Shown here in pieces: positions 20,401-28,104 of a stretch of DNA of 64,000 nt; positions within the stretch are counted from its first letter, which is position 1; the number at the start of each line of letters is the position of its first letter. The stretch is taken from assembly GCF_013415845.1 (NCBI RefSeq), contig NZ_CP058907.1:3906001-3970000 (forward strand). Reading direction: 5' to 3'. The DNA comes from Rhodopseudomonas palustris (GTDB lineage: Bacteria; Pseudomonadota; Alphaproteobacteria; Rhizobiales; Xanthobacteraceae). The notes beneath the pieces are model-generated. The model was not told the DNA's origin. It saw only the letters and a program-made list of their open reading frames with translations, and did not search any database. A program made the translations under genes and the position numbers.

Positions 20401-20721
20401 GAGGAAGCCCGGTGCCCCGGCTTCGAACGTGAAACCGTTCGGATTACGTGTGGTCGACAGCACTACTGCCGTCGATGCGCCGTTATTGCGGAACACTGCG
20501 GTGTCGCCCGTGTCCGGAACGGTGGCCGGGCCACTCCAATTCGAAGGCGTATTGTAAATCTGATCGGCGCCGACCCAGACCTGCTGGGCCAACGCGGGCA
20601 TCGCCACCGCCACCAGCGCTGTCGAAGCAAGCAGCGACGACAGCACCATCCGTCTTCGTGCGCCACGGGGCCGACCTGTGACGCTCGACCTCAGCCCCTC
20701 ACCAATGCCCCGAACCTGCAC
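17473..20721 (-). CDS. Autotransporter (type Va) with repeat-built passenger
   Basis: Secreted surface protein of 1082 residues. An extended N-terminus with twin-Arg-like charges leads into a signal peptide ending VAVAMPALAQ. The passenger (about 47-700) has PATR-type repeats: units of about 68 residues sharing YTGGTT(I/V)S.GTL..GNGG.SGSI.GD(V/I).NN, spanning bases about 19110-19975. A beta-domain of about 270 residues ends in Trp (LLRYAW), as needed for outer-membrane insertion. Passenger beta-helix fold is expected; function (adhesion, autoaggregation) is inferred only. It stands alone. Confidence 0.9.
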   Translation of the reverse strand: MQVRGIGEGLRSSVTGRPRGARRRMVLSSLLASTALVAVAMPALAQQVWVGADQIYNTPSNWSGPATVPDTGDTAVFRNNGASTAVVLSTTRNPNGFTFEAGAPGFLIGVASGGQLNFNGAGIVNNSGTTQQLLIGPSSQIDFRGSSTAADVTITNTGGTLIFSETSSGGTAAVVSNGGDLALRTTSGAISIGSLSGSGTVQATAVGGVPVQTLTVGSLNTSTEFSGTFVDNGAQFALGKTGTGMLTLTGDSFYTGGTTISSGTLQLGNGGISGSITGDITNNATLTVNRSNGTSLGGVISGSGQLVKLGGGILALLGNNTYTGGTTISAGTLRVGNGATSGSIVGDVVNNGVLQFNRFDSIGFNGVISGSGSVTKLGNNAMILGGDNTYTGGTTISGGYLQVGNGGTGGSIVGDVLNNGTLEFARSDAHTFSGAISGTGNLISFGGSAGTGVFTMTGTNTYTGGTTVSRGTLQIGDGGTSGSIVGDVTNNATLAFNRSDATSFGGAISGGGNLIKRGAGNLSLTGVSSYTGATTVEAGTLGVNGSIASSSLTTVNAGAALGGNGTVGTTLINGGALAPGNSIGTLNVSGNLTFTAASSYMVELSPSSADRVNVSGTATLGGATVNASFASGGYVERQYTLVNATGGVVGTFGTLVNTNLPSGFRSNLGYDSNNAYLNLVLDYTPGPSPDINSGLNRNQTEVANALSGYFARTGSIPIVFGALNPSGLSAVSGETATGAQQSTFSAMTQFMGVLTDPSSNGRGARDAASGPLGFADRTPRGSASDAYAMITKSAAERFVPHWNVWGAGFGGAQTADGNASLGSSTATSRLAGIAAGADYWLSPQTVAGFAMAGGATQFGLTNGLGSGTSDLIQVGGFIRHSFGASYLTAAAAYGWQDITTERTVAIGGLNQLRANFNANAYSARVEAGHRWIAPVIGGVGLSPYAAAQVTAFDLPAYAEQAVGGTGVFALGYAAKTVTATRSELGLRTDRSFALDGALLTLRGRAAWAHDFDVERSVAATFQALPGASFAVNGARPARDAALTTVSAEVSWLNGFSVAASFEGEFSDVTRSYAGKGLLRYAW
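19110..19975 (-). repeat. In-frame tandem repeats in the autotransporter passenger
   Basis: About four to five units of roughly 204 bases, each with a YTGGTT...GTL...GNGG...NN core and an FxGxISGxGxLxKxG tail. Units differ by scattered substitutions and by small indels (one unit is 72 rather than 68 residues), so they are diverged rather than freshly duplicated. They are coding, and not a CRISPR array. Confidence 0.8.
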
Positions 20722-20897
20722 GCAACTGCCCTGTCACCTCTCAGGTCATTGGCGACCTGATTCAGAAAACAACCTAAAGGTTCAGGATTGGGATGCAAAT
20801 AGGAACCATTATTGGAACCCACATCTGCGATCAGACTGGTCGCCGCCGCGAACGCGTGATAGCGCTCCGGCAAACAACAGCGGGGAGATGGAACGCG

Positions 20898-21536
20898 ATG
20901 ATCGAGGCGGTGATCTGGGATTTCGGCGGGGTGCTCACGAGTTCGCCGTTCGAGGCGTTTGCACGGTTCGAGACCGAGCGCGGGCTGCCGCTCGACATCA
21001 TCCGCCGCACTAATGCCGCCAATCATTTCGAGAACGCCTGGGCCAAATTCGAGCGCGCGGAAATCGATCTCGACACCTTCGACGAGCTGTTCGCTGAAGA
21101 ATCACGCGCCCTTGGCGCCGAGGTGCGCGGCCGCGACGTGCTGCCGCTGCTGTCGGGGACGCTGCGGCCCGAAATGGTCAACGCGCTGCGCACCATCAAG
21201 CAGAACCACAAGACCGGCTGCATCACCAACAATCTGCCGGCCAACGCGATCGGTTCGAGCTCGGGGCGGACGTTGTATGTCGCCGAGGTGATGGCGCTGT
21301 TCGACCACGTCATCGAATCCGCCAAGATCGGCCTGCGCAAGCCGGATCCCAAGATCTACCAGATGATGATCGATGCACTCGGGGTCGATCCGAAGGCTTG
21401 CGTGTATCTCGACGACCTCGGCGTCAATCTGAAGCCGGCGCGCGAGATGGGCATGGCGACCATCAAGGTGGTCAGCGCCGAACAGGCGATCGCCGAACTC
21501 GAAGACGCGACCGGGCTGAATTTGCGCGGCGCCTGA
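20898..21536 (+). CDS. HAD-superfamily hydrolase (HAD-IA, epoxide-hydrolase/ACAD10-like group)
   Basis: The 212-residue protein starts MIEAVIWDFGGVLTSSPF with the nucleophile Asp in DFGG(V), followed by the CITNN motif II (Thr), a conserved Lys in ESAKIGLRKPDP, and motif IV VYLDDLGVNL. This arrangement is the HAD-IA subgroup related to the N-terminal domain of soluble epoxide hydrolase and ACAD10. GGGGAG lies just before the ATG; an upstream in-frame ATG at 20793 lacks conserved sequence. The substrate cannot be told. It is about 230 bases upstream of the radical-SAM operon and may or may not belong to it. Confidence 0.88.
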   Translation: MIEAVIWDFGGVLTSSPFEAFARFETERGLPLDIIRRTNAANHFENAWAKFERAEIDLDTFDELFAEESRALGAEVRGRDVLPLLSGTLRPEMVNALRTIKQNHKTGCITNNLPANAIGSSSGRTLYVAEVMALFDHVIESAKIGLRKPDPKIYQMMIDALGVDPKACVYLDDLGVNLKPAREMGMATIKVVSAEQAIAELEDATGLNLRGA

Positions 21537-21768
21537 TCGCCAATCTCCCTCGCCCCTCGTCGGCGGCGTCGCTTCCTGACAGCCGCCGACCGTCATTAGA
21601 GATCTGGCGTCCGCGTAGTTTCCCGAGGAGCGCGGCGCTGCTGCTGCGCTTCTACTCATGCCAGAGTGATTGTATTGATTCGTGACGCGCCGCCGCGCTT
21701 TCATCAGCGGGCGGCGTCCGTGGTTGCTTTGCGTTCGATCGTTCCTGCAAGCCCGCGAGTCCGCTGTG

Positions 21769-23670
21769 ATGACCAAGGCCGCTGCGACCATCAGTTCCGC
21801 GTCGGATGATCGCGCCCGGATCCGCGCCGAGTTCGACCGCTTCGCCGTCGCTCGCTCGCTGCAGCGGCCGAGCGACCTGATCCTGATCCAGCCGGCGCTG
21901 TTGCCGCAGAGCTATTTCGACGTCACCACCGCACGCAGCGGCGGCTACTACAACTTCCCGCCGGTTGGCCTGCTGTATCTCGCCGCTGCGGCACGCGCCG
22001 CCGATCCCGCGCTCGGTATCCACCTGATCGACATCAATCATCAGCTGCTCAAGGCCGCACATGGAGACGGCTTCGACTACGGCCTTTGGCGCGATCTGGT
22101 CCGCGATGCGATCAAGGCCTGCGCCAACCCGCATGTCGGCGTGTCGTACATGTTCGGCACCACCAAGCCTTGCTTCACCGAAGTCATCGACCTGATCCGC
22201 AGCGAATTTCCGCAGGTACCGATCCTGTGCGGTGGCGTGCAGGCGACGTTCGACTATCGGGAGATCCTGGCGAGCGGGCTGTGCGACATCGTCGCCCGCC
22301 ACGAAGGCGAACAGCAACTGATCGGCTATCTCGGCGCGCTGGCCGGCACCCCGGACGCCATTCCGGTCGGCATGGCGTTCACCGAGGCCGGCGCTATCGT
22401 CGAGCTCGGCGCACCGCCACCGGATAATCCGGTGAACTGGGACGTCACGCCGTTCTACGACGCGATCCGGATCGAGGAGTATCACCGCTACGGCGGGCTC
22501 GGGGCGTTCTCGCGCTATGTCGGCGCCGACAAGCCGTTCGCCACGGTGCTCGCCGCCCGCGGCTGCCGCGCCCGCTGCACTTTCTGCACGGTGCGCAACT
22601 TCAACGGCTTCGGACTGCGGCAGCGCACGGTGCAGGACGTCATCGACGAGGTGAAGCACCTCGTCACCGATCACGGCATCCGCTCGATCGACTGGCTCGA
22701 CGACGATCTGCTGTGGGACCGGGAGCGCGCGCTGGCGCTGTTCAGGGGCCTCGCCGAGCAGGTGCCGGGGCTGGAATGGACCGCCAGCAACGGCCTGATC
22801 GCGGTGGCGATCGACGACGAGGTGATGCAGGCGATGGTGGCGTCCGGCCTGCGCGCCTTCAAGATCGGTGTCGAGTCCGGCAACGACGCGATGCTGAAGA
22901 CGATCAAGAAGCCGACCACCAAGCCGAAGCTGCGCGCCCGCGCCGAGCTGTTCGCCAAATATCCGAACGTGTTCGTCTCGACCAATTTCATCATCGGCTT
23001 TCCCGACGAAACCTTCGGGCAGATGATGGACAGCTACGATCTGGCGGTCGAACTCGCCAGCGACTGGGCCAGCTTCTACATCTGCCAGCCGCTGAAGGGC
23101 ACCGAGATGTTCTCGGCGTTCCAATCGCTTGGCGATGCCCGCACCAAGGAAGAGCGCTACGACAAGACCATCAATCCGGGGCGCTCCGCCGAGCGCGGCG
23201 AATTCGGCTACCGCTTCGCGCCCGGCCGCGTGCTGCGCACCGGCTGGGAGGTGTTCGAGATCGACCGCAACAGCGTGCCGGATCTCGAACAGCAGAAAGA
23301 AATCTGGTTCAGCTTCAACCTGGTCGCCAACTTCCTCGACAATCCGAACTTCCGGCCCGGCGGCAACGCCGCCAAGCTGGCGCGCTGGATCGAGGCGATC
23401 CACGACGGCTATCCCTACGACGCCTCGATGGCCGCGGCGCTGGCGCATGCTTATCACCTGCTCGGCGACGTGAAACGCCATGCCCATCACCGCGCCGACT
23501 TCCTGCGGCTCACCGCAACGTCCGCCTATTGGCAGAACCGCGTCGCGCAGTTCCCCGAACTGCTGGTGCTGGCGCATCTCGAGCAGCCGCCGGACTGGTT
23601 CGCCGGCCCGATACCGCGCGGTTTGACCCGGCCGTTGCCGCAGCCGCAGCGCCAACAGGTGCACGCATGA
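21769..23670 (+). CDS. B12-binding-type radical SAM protein
   Basis: Protein of 633 residues. The N-terminal half (about 35-200) resembles a cobalamin-binding Rossmann domain (LILIQPALLPQ, GYYNFPPVGLLYLAA, VPILCGGVQATF), though the DxHxxG cobalamin motif is not evident. A radical-SAM core follows with Cys266, Cys270 and Cys273 in GCRARCTFC, then the conserved KIGVESGNDAMLKTIKK and STNFIIGFPDET segments. A C-terminal extension of about 150 residues is unassigned. Its stop overlaps the next ATG by 4 bases. Such enzymes do methylation, cyclisation or rearrangements; the substrate is unknown. Confidence 0.88.
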   Translation: MTKAAATISSASDDRARIRAEFDRFAVARSLQRPSDLILIQPALLPQSYFDVTTARSGGYYNFPPVGLLYLAAAARAADPALGIHLIDINHQLLKAAHGDGFDYGLWRDLVRDAIKACANPHVGVSYMFGTTKPCFTEVIDLIRSEFPQVPILCGGVQATFDYREILASGLCDIVARHEGEQQLIGYLGALAGTPDAIPVGMAFTEAGAIVELGAPPPDNPVNWDVTPFYDAIRIEEYHRYGGLGAFSRYVGADKPFATVLAARGCRARCTFCTVRNFNGFGLRQRTVQDVIDEVKHLVTDHGIRSIDWLDDDLLWDRERALALFRGLAEQVPGLEWTASNGLIAVAIDDEVMQAMVASGLRAFKIGVESGNDAMLKTIKKPTTKPKLRARAELFAKYPNVFVSTNFIIGFPDETFGQMMDSYDLAVELASDWASFYICQPLKGTEMFSAFQSLGDARTKEERYDKTINPGRSAERGEFGYRFAPGRVLRTGWEVFEIDRNSVPDLEQQKEIWFSFNLVANFLDNPNFRPGGNAAKLARWIEAIHDGYPYDASMAAALAHAYHLLGDVKRHAHHRADFLRLTATSAYWQNRVAQFPELLVLAHLEQPPDWFAGPIPRGLTRPLPQPQRQQVHA

Positions 23671-24386
23671 GTTTCGCCGGCAAGGCCGCGCTGGTCACCG
23701 GTGGCAGCAAGGGCATCGGCTTTGCGATCGCGCGGGCGCTGGCGCAGGCCGGCGCGTCGGTGATGATCTGCGCCCGCGACGAGAGCGAGATCGCCCAGGC
23801 GCTGCCGACGCTGCGCAACGGCGTCCGCGGCCGGGTTCATGGTCTCGCATGCGACGTCCGCGACGAGGCCGAGGTGCGCCAGCTGGTCGACCACACCGTC
23901 ACCGCGTTCGACGGCCTCGACATCCTGGTCAACAACGCCGGGGTCGGTCTGCTCGGGCCGGTCGAGACGTTTCCGCCCGAGCACTGGCGGCTCACCCTCG
24001 ATACCAACCTCACCGGCGCGTTCTATTGCTGCCACTACGCGATCCCGGCGCTGAAGGCGCGCGGCGGCGGCGCCATCGTCAACATCGGCAGCCGCTCCAG
24101 CGTCAACGCCTATGGCGGCGGCGCGGCGTACTGCGCCTCGAAATTCGGCCTGCTCGGGCTGTCGGAGTCGCTGCTGCAGGAGCTGCATCCGTTCGGCATC
24201 CGGGTCAGTTGCGTGATGCCGGGCCGGGTCGCCACCGATTTTGCCGGCGAGCCGCCGCAGGACTGGCACCTGTCCGCCGACGATGTCGCGCAGGCGGTGA
24301 TCGATGTGCTGTCGTTCGCGCCGCGCGCGCTGGCGAGCCGGATCGAGCTGCGGCCGGCGCGGCCGCCATCGCCGGCACCGCGATGA
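23667..24386 (+). CDS. Short-chain dehydrogenase/reductase (first of two)
   Basis: NAD(P)-dependent oxidoreductase of 239 residues. It has the Rossmann motif TGGSKGIG near residue 11, a CARDE segment after strand 2, the NNAG motif, Ser in NIGSRSSV, and the catalytic Tyr-x3-Lys in AAYCASKFG. The start is fixed by the ATGA overlap with the radical-SAM gene and the stop overlaps the next ATG in the same way. The C-terminus ends in a Pro-rich tail. Substrate unknown; the operon context links it to the radical-SAM enzyme. Confidence 0.9.
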   Translation: MSFAGKAALVTGGSKGIGFAIARALAQAGASVMICARDESEIAQALPTLRNGVRGRVHGLACDVRDEAEVRQLVDHTVTAFDGLDILVNNAGVGLLGPVETFPPEHWRLTLDTNLTGAFYCCHYAIPALKARGGGAIVNIGSRSSVNAYGGGAAYCASKFGLLGLSESLLQELHPFGIRVSCVMPGRVATDFAGEPPQDWHLSADDVAQAVIDVLSFAPRALASRIELRPARPPSPAPR

Positions 24387-25204
24387 GCGAGCGCGCCGCC
24401 CTGCCCCTGTACGGCCGCCGCGCAATGGTCACCGGAGCCGCGCAAGGCATCGGCCTCGCGATCGCCCGCACGCTGGCGCTGCACGGCGCGCAGGTCGTGC
24501 TGGTCAACCTCAAGCACGAGTCCGGCGAAGCCGCGGCACGCGCGATCACCGATGCCGGCGGCGATGCCCGCTTTATCGTCGGCGACATGAGCGACGAGGA
24601 TGCGATTGCCGCGACAGTGGCGGCGAGCGCCGCCGCGATCGGCGGGCTCGATATCCTGGTCAACAACGCCGCGCCGACGCAGCGGGCGCGGCCGCCATTT
24701 GCCGAGCAGAGCGCCGCACTGTGGGACGCGACCGAAGCGGTGATGCTGCGCGGCTACATGCTCACCGCGCAGGCCGCGCTGCCGCATCTGGCGCAAGCGG
24801 GCGGCGCGATCGTCAATCTGTCGTCGGTGCTGGCGCGCACCGTCGCGCACGAGACCGCCGCCTATCACGTCGCCAAGGCCGGCGTCGAACAGCTCACCCG
24901 CTATCTCGCCTGGCATCTCGGCCGCAGCGGCGTGCGGGTCAACGCGGTCGCGCCCGGCGTGGTCGATCGCGATGTCGGCGCCAAGCTCAGCGACGATCCG
25001 GTCAATCGGGCTGTGCTCGAAGCTGCGGTGCCGCTCGGCCGCGCCGCCACCGGCACCGAGATCGCCGAGGTTGTGGCGTTCCTGTGTTCGCCGGCGGCCG
25101 GTTACATCACCGGTCAGACGCTGGTGATCGACGGCGGGTTGTCGCTGGGCGAGCCGTTCGGCGTCGCGCGCGCCACACTGCGCGCCGCGGCCGGAGCCGC
25201 TTAA
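24383..25204 (+). CDS. Short-chain dehydrogenase/reductase (second of two)
   Basis: A 273-residue classical SDR with TGAAQGIG, NNAA in place of NNAG, NLSSVLA, and catalytic AAYHVAKAG (Tyr-x3-Lys). The C-terminus has the PLGRAATGTEIAEVVAFLCSP and GQTLVIDGGLSLG segments typical of FabG-like enzymes. It overlaps the preceding SDR by 4 bases, so radical SAM, SDR1 and SDR2 are translationally coupled. The two SDRs differ clearly from each other, so two separate redox steps are more likely than a recent duplication. Confidence 0.9.
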   Translation: MSERAALPLYGRRAMVTGAAQGIGLAIARTLALHGAQVVLVNLKHESGEAAARAITDAGGDARFIVGDMSDEDAIAATVAASAAAIGGLDILVNNAAPTQRARPPFAEQSAALWDATEAVMLRGYMLTAQAALPHLAQAGGAIVNLSSVLARTVAHETAAYHVAKAGVEQLTRYLAWHLGRSGVRVNAVAPGVVDRDVGAKLSDDPVNRAVLEAAVPLGRAATGTEIAEVVAFLCSPAAGYITGQTLVIDGGLSLGEPFGVARATLRAAAGAA

Positions 25205-25215
25205 CCAGGGCTCGC

Positions 25216-26268
25216 TCAGCCCGGCGTCCGCGCCACCGGCGCGCGCTGATCCGCTTCGTACCAGCGCTTGGAGCGGTTGACGATCGCCACCACCGTCAGC
25301 ATCACCGGCACCTCGATCAGCACGCCGACCACGGTGGCGAGTGCGGCGCCGGATTCGAAGCCGAACAGGCTGATCGCCGCGGCAACCGCGAGTTCGAAGA
25401 AGTTGCTGGCGCCGATCAGCGCCGACGGGCCGGCAACGCAGTGCTGCTCGCCGCTGAGCCGGTTGAGCAGATACGCGAGCCCGGCGTTGAAATATACCTG
25501 GATCAGGATCGGCACTGCGAGCAGCGCGATCACCAGCGGCTGCCGGATGATCTGCTCGCCCTGAAAGCCGAACAGCAACACCAGCGTGGCCAGCAGCGCA
25601 ACCAGCGACAGCGGCTGGAAGATGCCGAGCAGCCGCTGCAATTGCGCCTCACCGCCCGACGCCAGCGCCCAGCGCCGCAGGCCCTGCGCGATGATCACCG
25701 GCACCACGATGTACAGCACCACCGACAGCACCAGCGTGTCCCACGGCACGGTGATGGCCGACAGGCCGAGCAGCAGACCGACGATCGGCGCGAATGCGAA
25801 CACCATAATGGTGTCATTGAGCGCCACCTGGCTCAGCGTGAAATGCGGCTCGCCCTTGGTCAGGTTCGACCATACGAACACCATCGCGGTGCACGGCGCA
25901 GCGGCGAGGATGATCAGGCCGGCGATGTAGGAGTTGATCTGGTCCGCCGGCAGATACGATCTGAACAGATAGCCGACGAACAGCCACGCCAGCGCCGCCA
26001 TCGAGAACGGCTTCACCGCCCAATTGATGAACAGCGTGACGCCGATGCCGCGCCAGTGCTCGCGCACCTGGCCCAAGGCGGCGAAGTCGATCCGCACCAG
26101 CATCGGGATGATCATCAGCCAGATCAGCGCCGCCACCGGCAGATTGACCTTGGCGATCTCGGCTGCACCGATCGCCTGAAACGCACCCGGCATCAGATGC
26201 CCGAGCGCGATCCCGACGACGATACACAGCGCGACCCAAAGAGTGAGATAGCGTTCGAAGGTGGACAT
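25216..26268 (-). CDS. acr3: Arsenite efflux transporter, ACR3 family
   Basis: Exports As(III) across the inner membrane. The 350-residue protein has about 10 membrane helices and the ACR3 signature AAPCTAMVFVWSNLTKG with the essential Cys, plus FNAGLAYLLNR and a helix-9 GASNFFELAVA motif. ATG at 26268 gives the usual N-terminus (MSTFERYLTLW). It lies downstream of arsC but separated by 232 bp that include a palindromic repeat, so it is probably the last gene of the arsR-arsC operon. Confidence 0.94.
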   Translation of the reverse strand: MSTFERYLTLWVALCIVVGIALGHLMPGAFQAIGAAEIAKVNLPVAALIWLMIIPMLVRIDFAALGQVREHWRGIGVTLFINWAVKPFSMAALAWLFVGYLFRSYLPADQINSYIAGLIILAAAPCTAMVFVWSNLTKGEPHFTLSQVALNDTIMVFAFAPIVGLLLGLSAITVPWDTLVLSVVLYIVVPVIIAQGLRRWALASGGEAQLQRLLGIFQPLSLVALLATLVLLFGFQGEQIIRQPLVIALLAVPILIQVYFNAGLAYLLNRLSGEQHCVAGPSALIGASNFFELAVAAAISLFGFESGAALATVVGVLIEVPVMLTVVAIVNRSKRWYEADQRAPVARTPG

Positions 26269-26331
26269 GGCGAGCCTCTTTTGGCGATCCGATGACTTCT
26301 TGGATGGGAGCGGCGCGATCCCCCGCACCGA

Positions 26332-26453
26332 CGTCATCCCCGCGTAGGCGGGGATCCAGTATCCCAGAGCCCCGATTTCAACTACTCACATCGCTGCGCG
26401 AACTCAGCGGCGCTCTGGGATACTGGGTCGCCCGGACAAGCCGGGCGATGACG
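26332..26453. repeat. Long palindromic repeat between acr3 and arsC
   Basis: Begins CGTCATCCCCGCGTAGGCGG and ends in CCCGGACAAGCCGGGCGATGACG-like sequence; inner arms ATCCAGTATCCCAGAG and CTCTGGGATACTGG pair with each other. The two ends carry their own small hairpins. This is a bipartite intergenic element of a different family from the one in rnpB. Confidence 0.75.
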
Positions 26454-26500
26454 GCGGTGGAGAGGGAGGCGCCGTGCCTCCTCTCCACCTCAAAGAAGCC

Positions 26501-26926
26501 CTACACCGTCGCCACCCGTCGCCCACTGGCGTCGATCACTTGCTCGCCATCTTCCTTGAAGAACTCACCGCGCTGCTGCGGCAGCAGGTCGAGCACGGCT
26601 TCGGACGGCCGGCAGATCCGCACGCCGTTCGGCGTCACCACCAAAGGTCGCTGGATCAGGATCGGGTGCGCGATCATTGCGTCGAGCAGTTCGTCGTCGC
26701 TGAGCGCCGGGTCGTCGAGCTTCAACTCCGCATACGGAGTGCCCTTCTCGCGCAGCGCCTGCCGCGGCGTCAGCCCGGCGCGCGCGATCAGTTGCGCCAG
26801 CAGTGCGCGGCTCGGCGGACATTTCAGATAGTCGATGACGTGCGGCTCGATGCCGGCATTGCGGATCAGGCCGAGCGTGTTGCGCGAGGTGCCGCAGGCG
26901 GGGTTGTGATAGATGACGACGTTCAT
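26501..26926 (-). CDS. arsC: Glutaredoxin-dependent arsenate reductase
   Basis: Reduces arsenate to arsenite using glutathione/glutaredoxin. The 141 residues begin MNVVIYHNPACGTSRNTLGL with catalytic Cys11, and contain the RPLVVTPNGVRICRPSE segment that carries the conserved Arg residues of the ArsC/Spx fold. It overlaps the upstream LMW-phosphatase-type reductase by one base (TGATG). Its length is normal for R773-type ArsC. Confidence 0.95.
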   Translation of the reverse strand: MNVVIYHNPACGTSRNTLGLIRNAGIEPHVIDYLKCPPSRALLAQLIARAGLTPRQALREKGTPYAELKLDDPALSDDELLDAMIAHPILIQRPLVVTPNGVRICRPSEAVLDLLPQQRGEFFKEDGEQVIDASGRRVATV

Positions 26927-27453
26927 CACGCGACCTCGGGCCGGCGGTGGCTGGCGCCGTCGGCCTGGCCGATCTCGCGCAGCTTCGCGCCGAGCGCGAC
27001 GCCGTCGAGCATCTTGATCGGCAGCGCGGTGAAGGCGTCGATCCGGTTCTTCAGGAAGCGGAACGCCTGGACGAAGGCGCGTTCCTTGTCGAGATCGCTC
27101 CCCTCGACCGCGGCGGGATCGTCGATGCCCCAATGCGCCGTCATCGGCTGGCCAGGCCACACCGGGCAGGCCTCGCCGGCGGCGTTGTCGCAGACGGTGA
27201 ACACGAAATCCATCACCGGGGCGTCGGCGGCGGCGAACTCCTGCCAGCTCTTGGAGCGCAGCCCCTCGGTCGGATAGTTGCCGTCCTCCAGCACTTTCAG
27301 CGCGAACGGATTGACGACGCCTTTCGGCTGGCTGCCGGCCGAGAACGCATGGAAACGGCCGCCGCCGTCCTTGCGCAGAATGCTCTCGGCCATGATCGAG
27401 CGGGCGGTGTTGCCGGTGCAGAGAAACAGCACGTTGAAGATGCGATCAGACAT
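26926..27453 (-). CDS. Low-molecular-weight phosphatase-type arsenate reductase
   Basis: A 175-residue protein of the LMW protein-tyrosine-phosphatase fold used by arsenate reductases. The P-loop CTGNTARS starts at Cys12, and MDFVFTVCDNAAGEACPVWPG contains further cysteines that can form the thiol relay. It lies between arsR and arsC with short overlaps (8 bases with arsR, 1 with arsC). The C-terminus from about residue 140 is longer than in the minimal enzyme. Having this enzyme next to a glutaredoxin-type ArsC is redundant chemistry. Confidence 0.9.
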   Translation of the reverse strand: MSDRIFNVLFLCTGNTARSIMAESILRKDGGGRFHAFSAGSQPKGVVNPFALKVLEDGNYPTEGLRSKSWQEFAAADAPVMDFVFTVCDNAAGEACPVWPGQPMTAHWGIDDPAAVEGSDLDKERAFVQAFRFLKNRIDAFTALPIKMLDGVALGAKLREIGQADGASHRRPEVA

Positions 27454-27802
27454 CGACGGTCTCTTTCGAAGGACAACAGGGGGTCAGGTCGGCGATCAGC
27501 GGGGCGCAGATGTCGCTGCGGCCGTCGCAGCAATCCATCAGCATGAACAGCATCAGATCTCGGAACCGCCCCAGATCGGCGCGGTACACGATCGAGCGGC
27601 TGTGCCGCTCAGAGGTCACCAGGCCGGCGCGACTCAGCACGCCGAGATGCACCGACATGGTGTTGGCCGGCACTCCCACCGCTTTGGCGAGATCGCCGGC
27701 GGCGACGCCATCCGGCTCGCGCCGGACCAGCAGCCGGAACACCGCGAGGCGGGTTTCCTGCGACAGGGCCGACAGAGCATCGAGGGCTACACTTGCTTCC
27801 AT
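27446..27802 (-). CDS. arsR: ArsR-family repressor (first of three)
   Basis: Winged-helix metalloregulator of 118 residues, first gene of the arsR-LMWP-arsC-(acr3) operon. The helix-turn-helix VGVPANTMSVHLGVLSRAGL is clear. It lacks the CVC motif in the DNA-binding helix and instead has a C-terminal pair DCCDGRSDIC plus PCCPS. That resembles the As(III) site of the Acidithiobacillus ferrooxidans ArsR type (Cys95, Cys96, Cys102). The ATG lies inside an inverted repeat. Confidence 0.93.
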   Translation of the reverse strand: MEASVALDALSALSQETRLAVFRLLVRREPDGVAAGDLAKAVGVPANTMSVHLGVLSRAGLVTSERHSRSIVYRADLGRFRDLMLFMLMDCCDGRSDICAPLIADLTPCCPSKETVDV

Positions 27803-27820
27803 AATTCATGAATAATGGAA
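27797..27820. promoter_or_regulatory. Probable ArsR operator over the arsR start
   Basis: An imperfect inverted repeat centred on ATTCATGAAT, with outer arms TTCCAT and ATGGAA. It covers the arsR ATG and the bases just upstream, where repressor binding would block transcription or elongation. ArsR sites are typically AT-rich inverted repeats of this size. Confidence 0.6.
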
Positions 27821-27856
27821 ATATCAGTACCGGTCAAGTCCTGTCTCCGCCGCCGG

Positions 27857-28093
27857 TCAGCTCGACAGCCAGGCCGCGATGCTCTCGACCTTCGGCAGCC
27901 CGCCGGCATGCACCACCTTGCCGTCCACCACCACGCCCGGCGTCGAGGCGATGCCGAATTTGGCGATCTCGGCGTAGTCGGTGACCTTCTCCAGCCGGAT
28001 CGGCACGCCGAGGCGGTCAGCCTCGCCCTGCATCAGTGCGGCGGTTTCGATGCAGCGCTTGCAGCCCGAACCAAGCACCTTGACGTCCTTCAT
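27857..28093 (-). CDS. Small thioredoxin-fold protein
   Basis: A 78-residue thioredoxin-family protein with the redox motif CKRC (residues 11-14) in VLGSGCKRCIE and the cis-Pro segment STPGVVVDGKVV. Proteins of this type are commonly encoded next to ArsP-like permeases. It is 11 bases downstream of the permease gene, so the two are co-expressed. A role supplying or sensing thiols for the transporter is inferred. Confidence 0.88.
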   Translation of the reverse strand: MKDVKVLGSGCKRCIETAALMQGEADRLGVPIRLEKVTDYAEIAKFGIASTPGVVVDGKVVHAGGLPKVESIAAWLSS

Positions 28094-28104
28094 GGCGTTC
28101 TCCT

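Noticed and set aside
21652..23664. 670-codon open frame on the minus strand
   Set aside because: Antisense to the radical-SAM gene, which shows the CxxxCxxC cluster and conserved SAM motifs. The antisense translation is Arg/His/Gln-rich.
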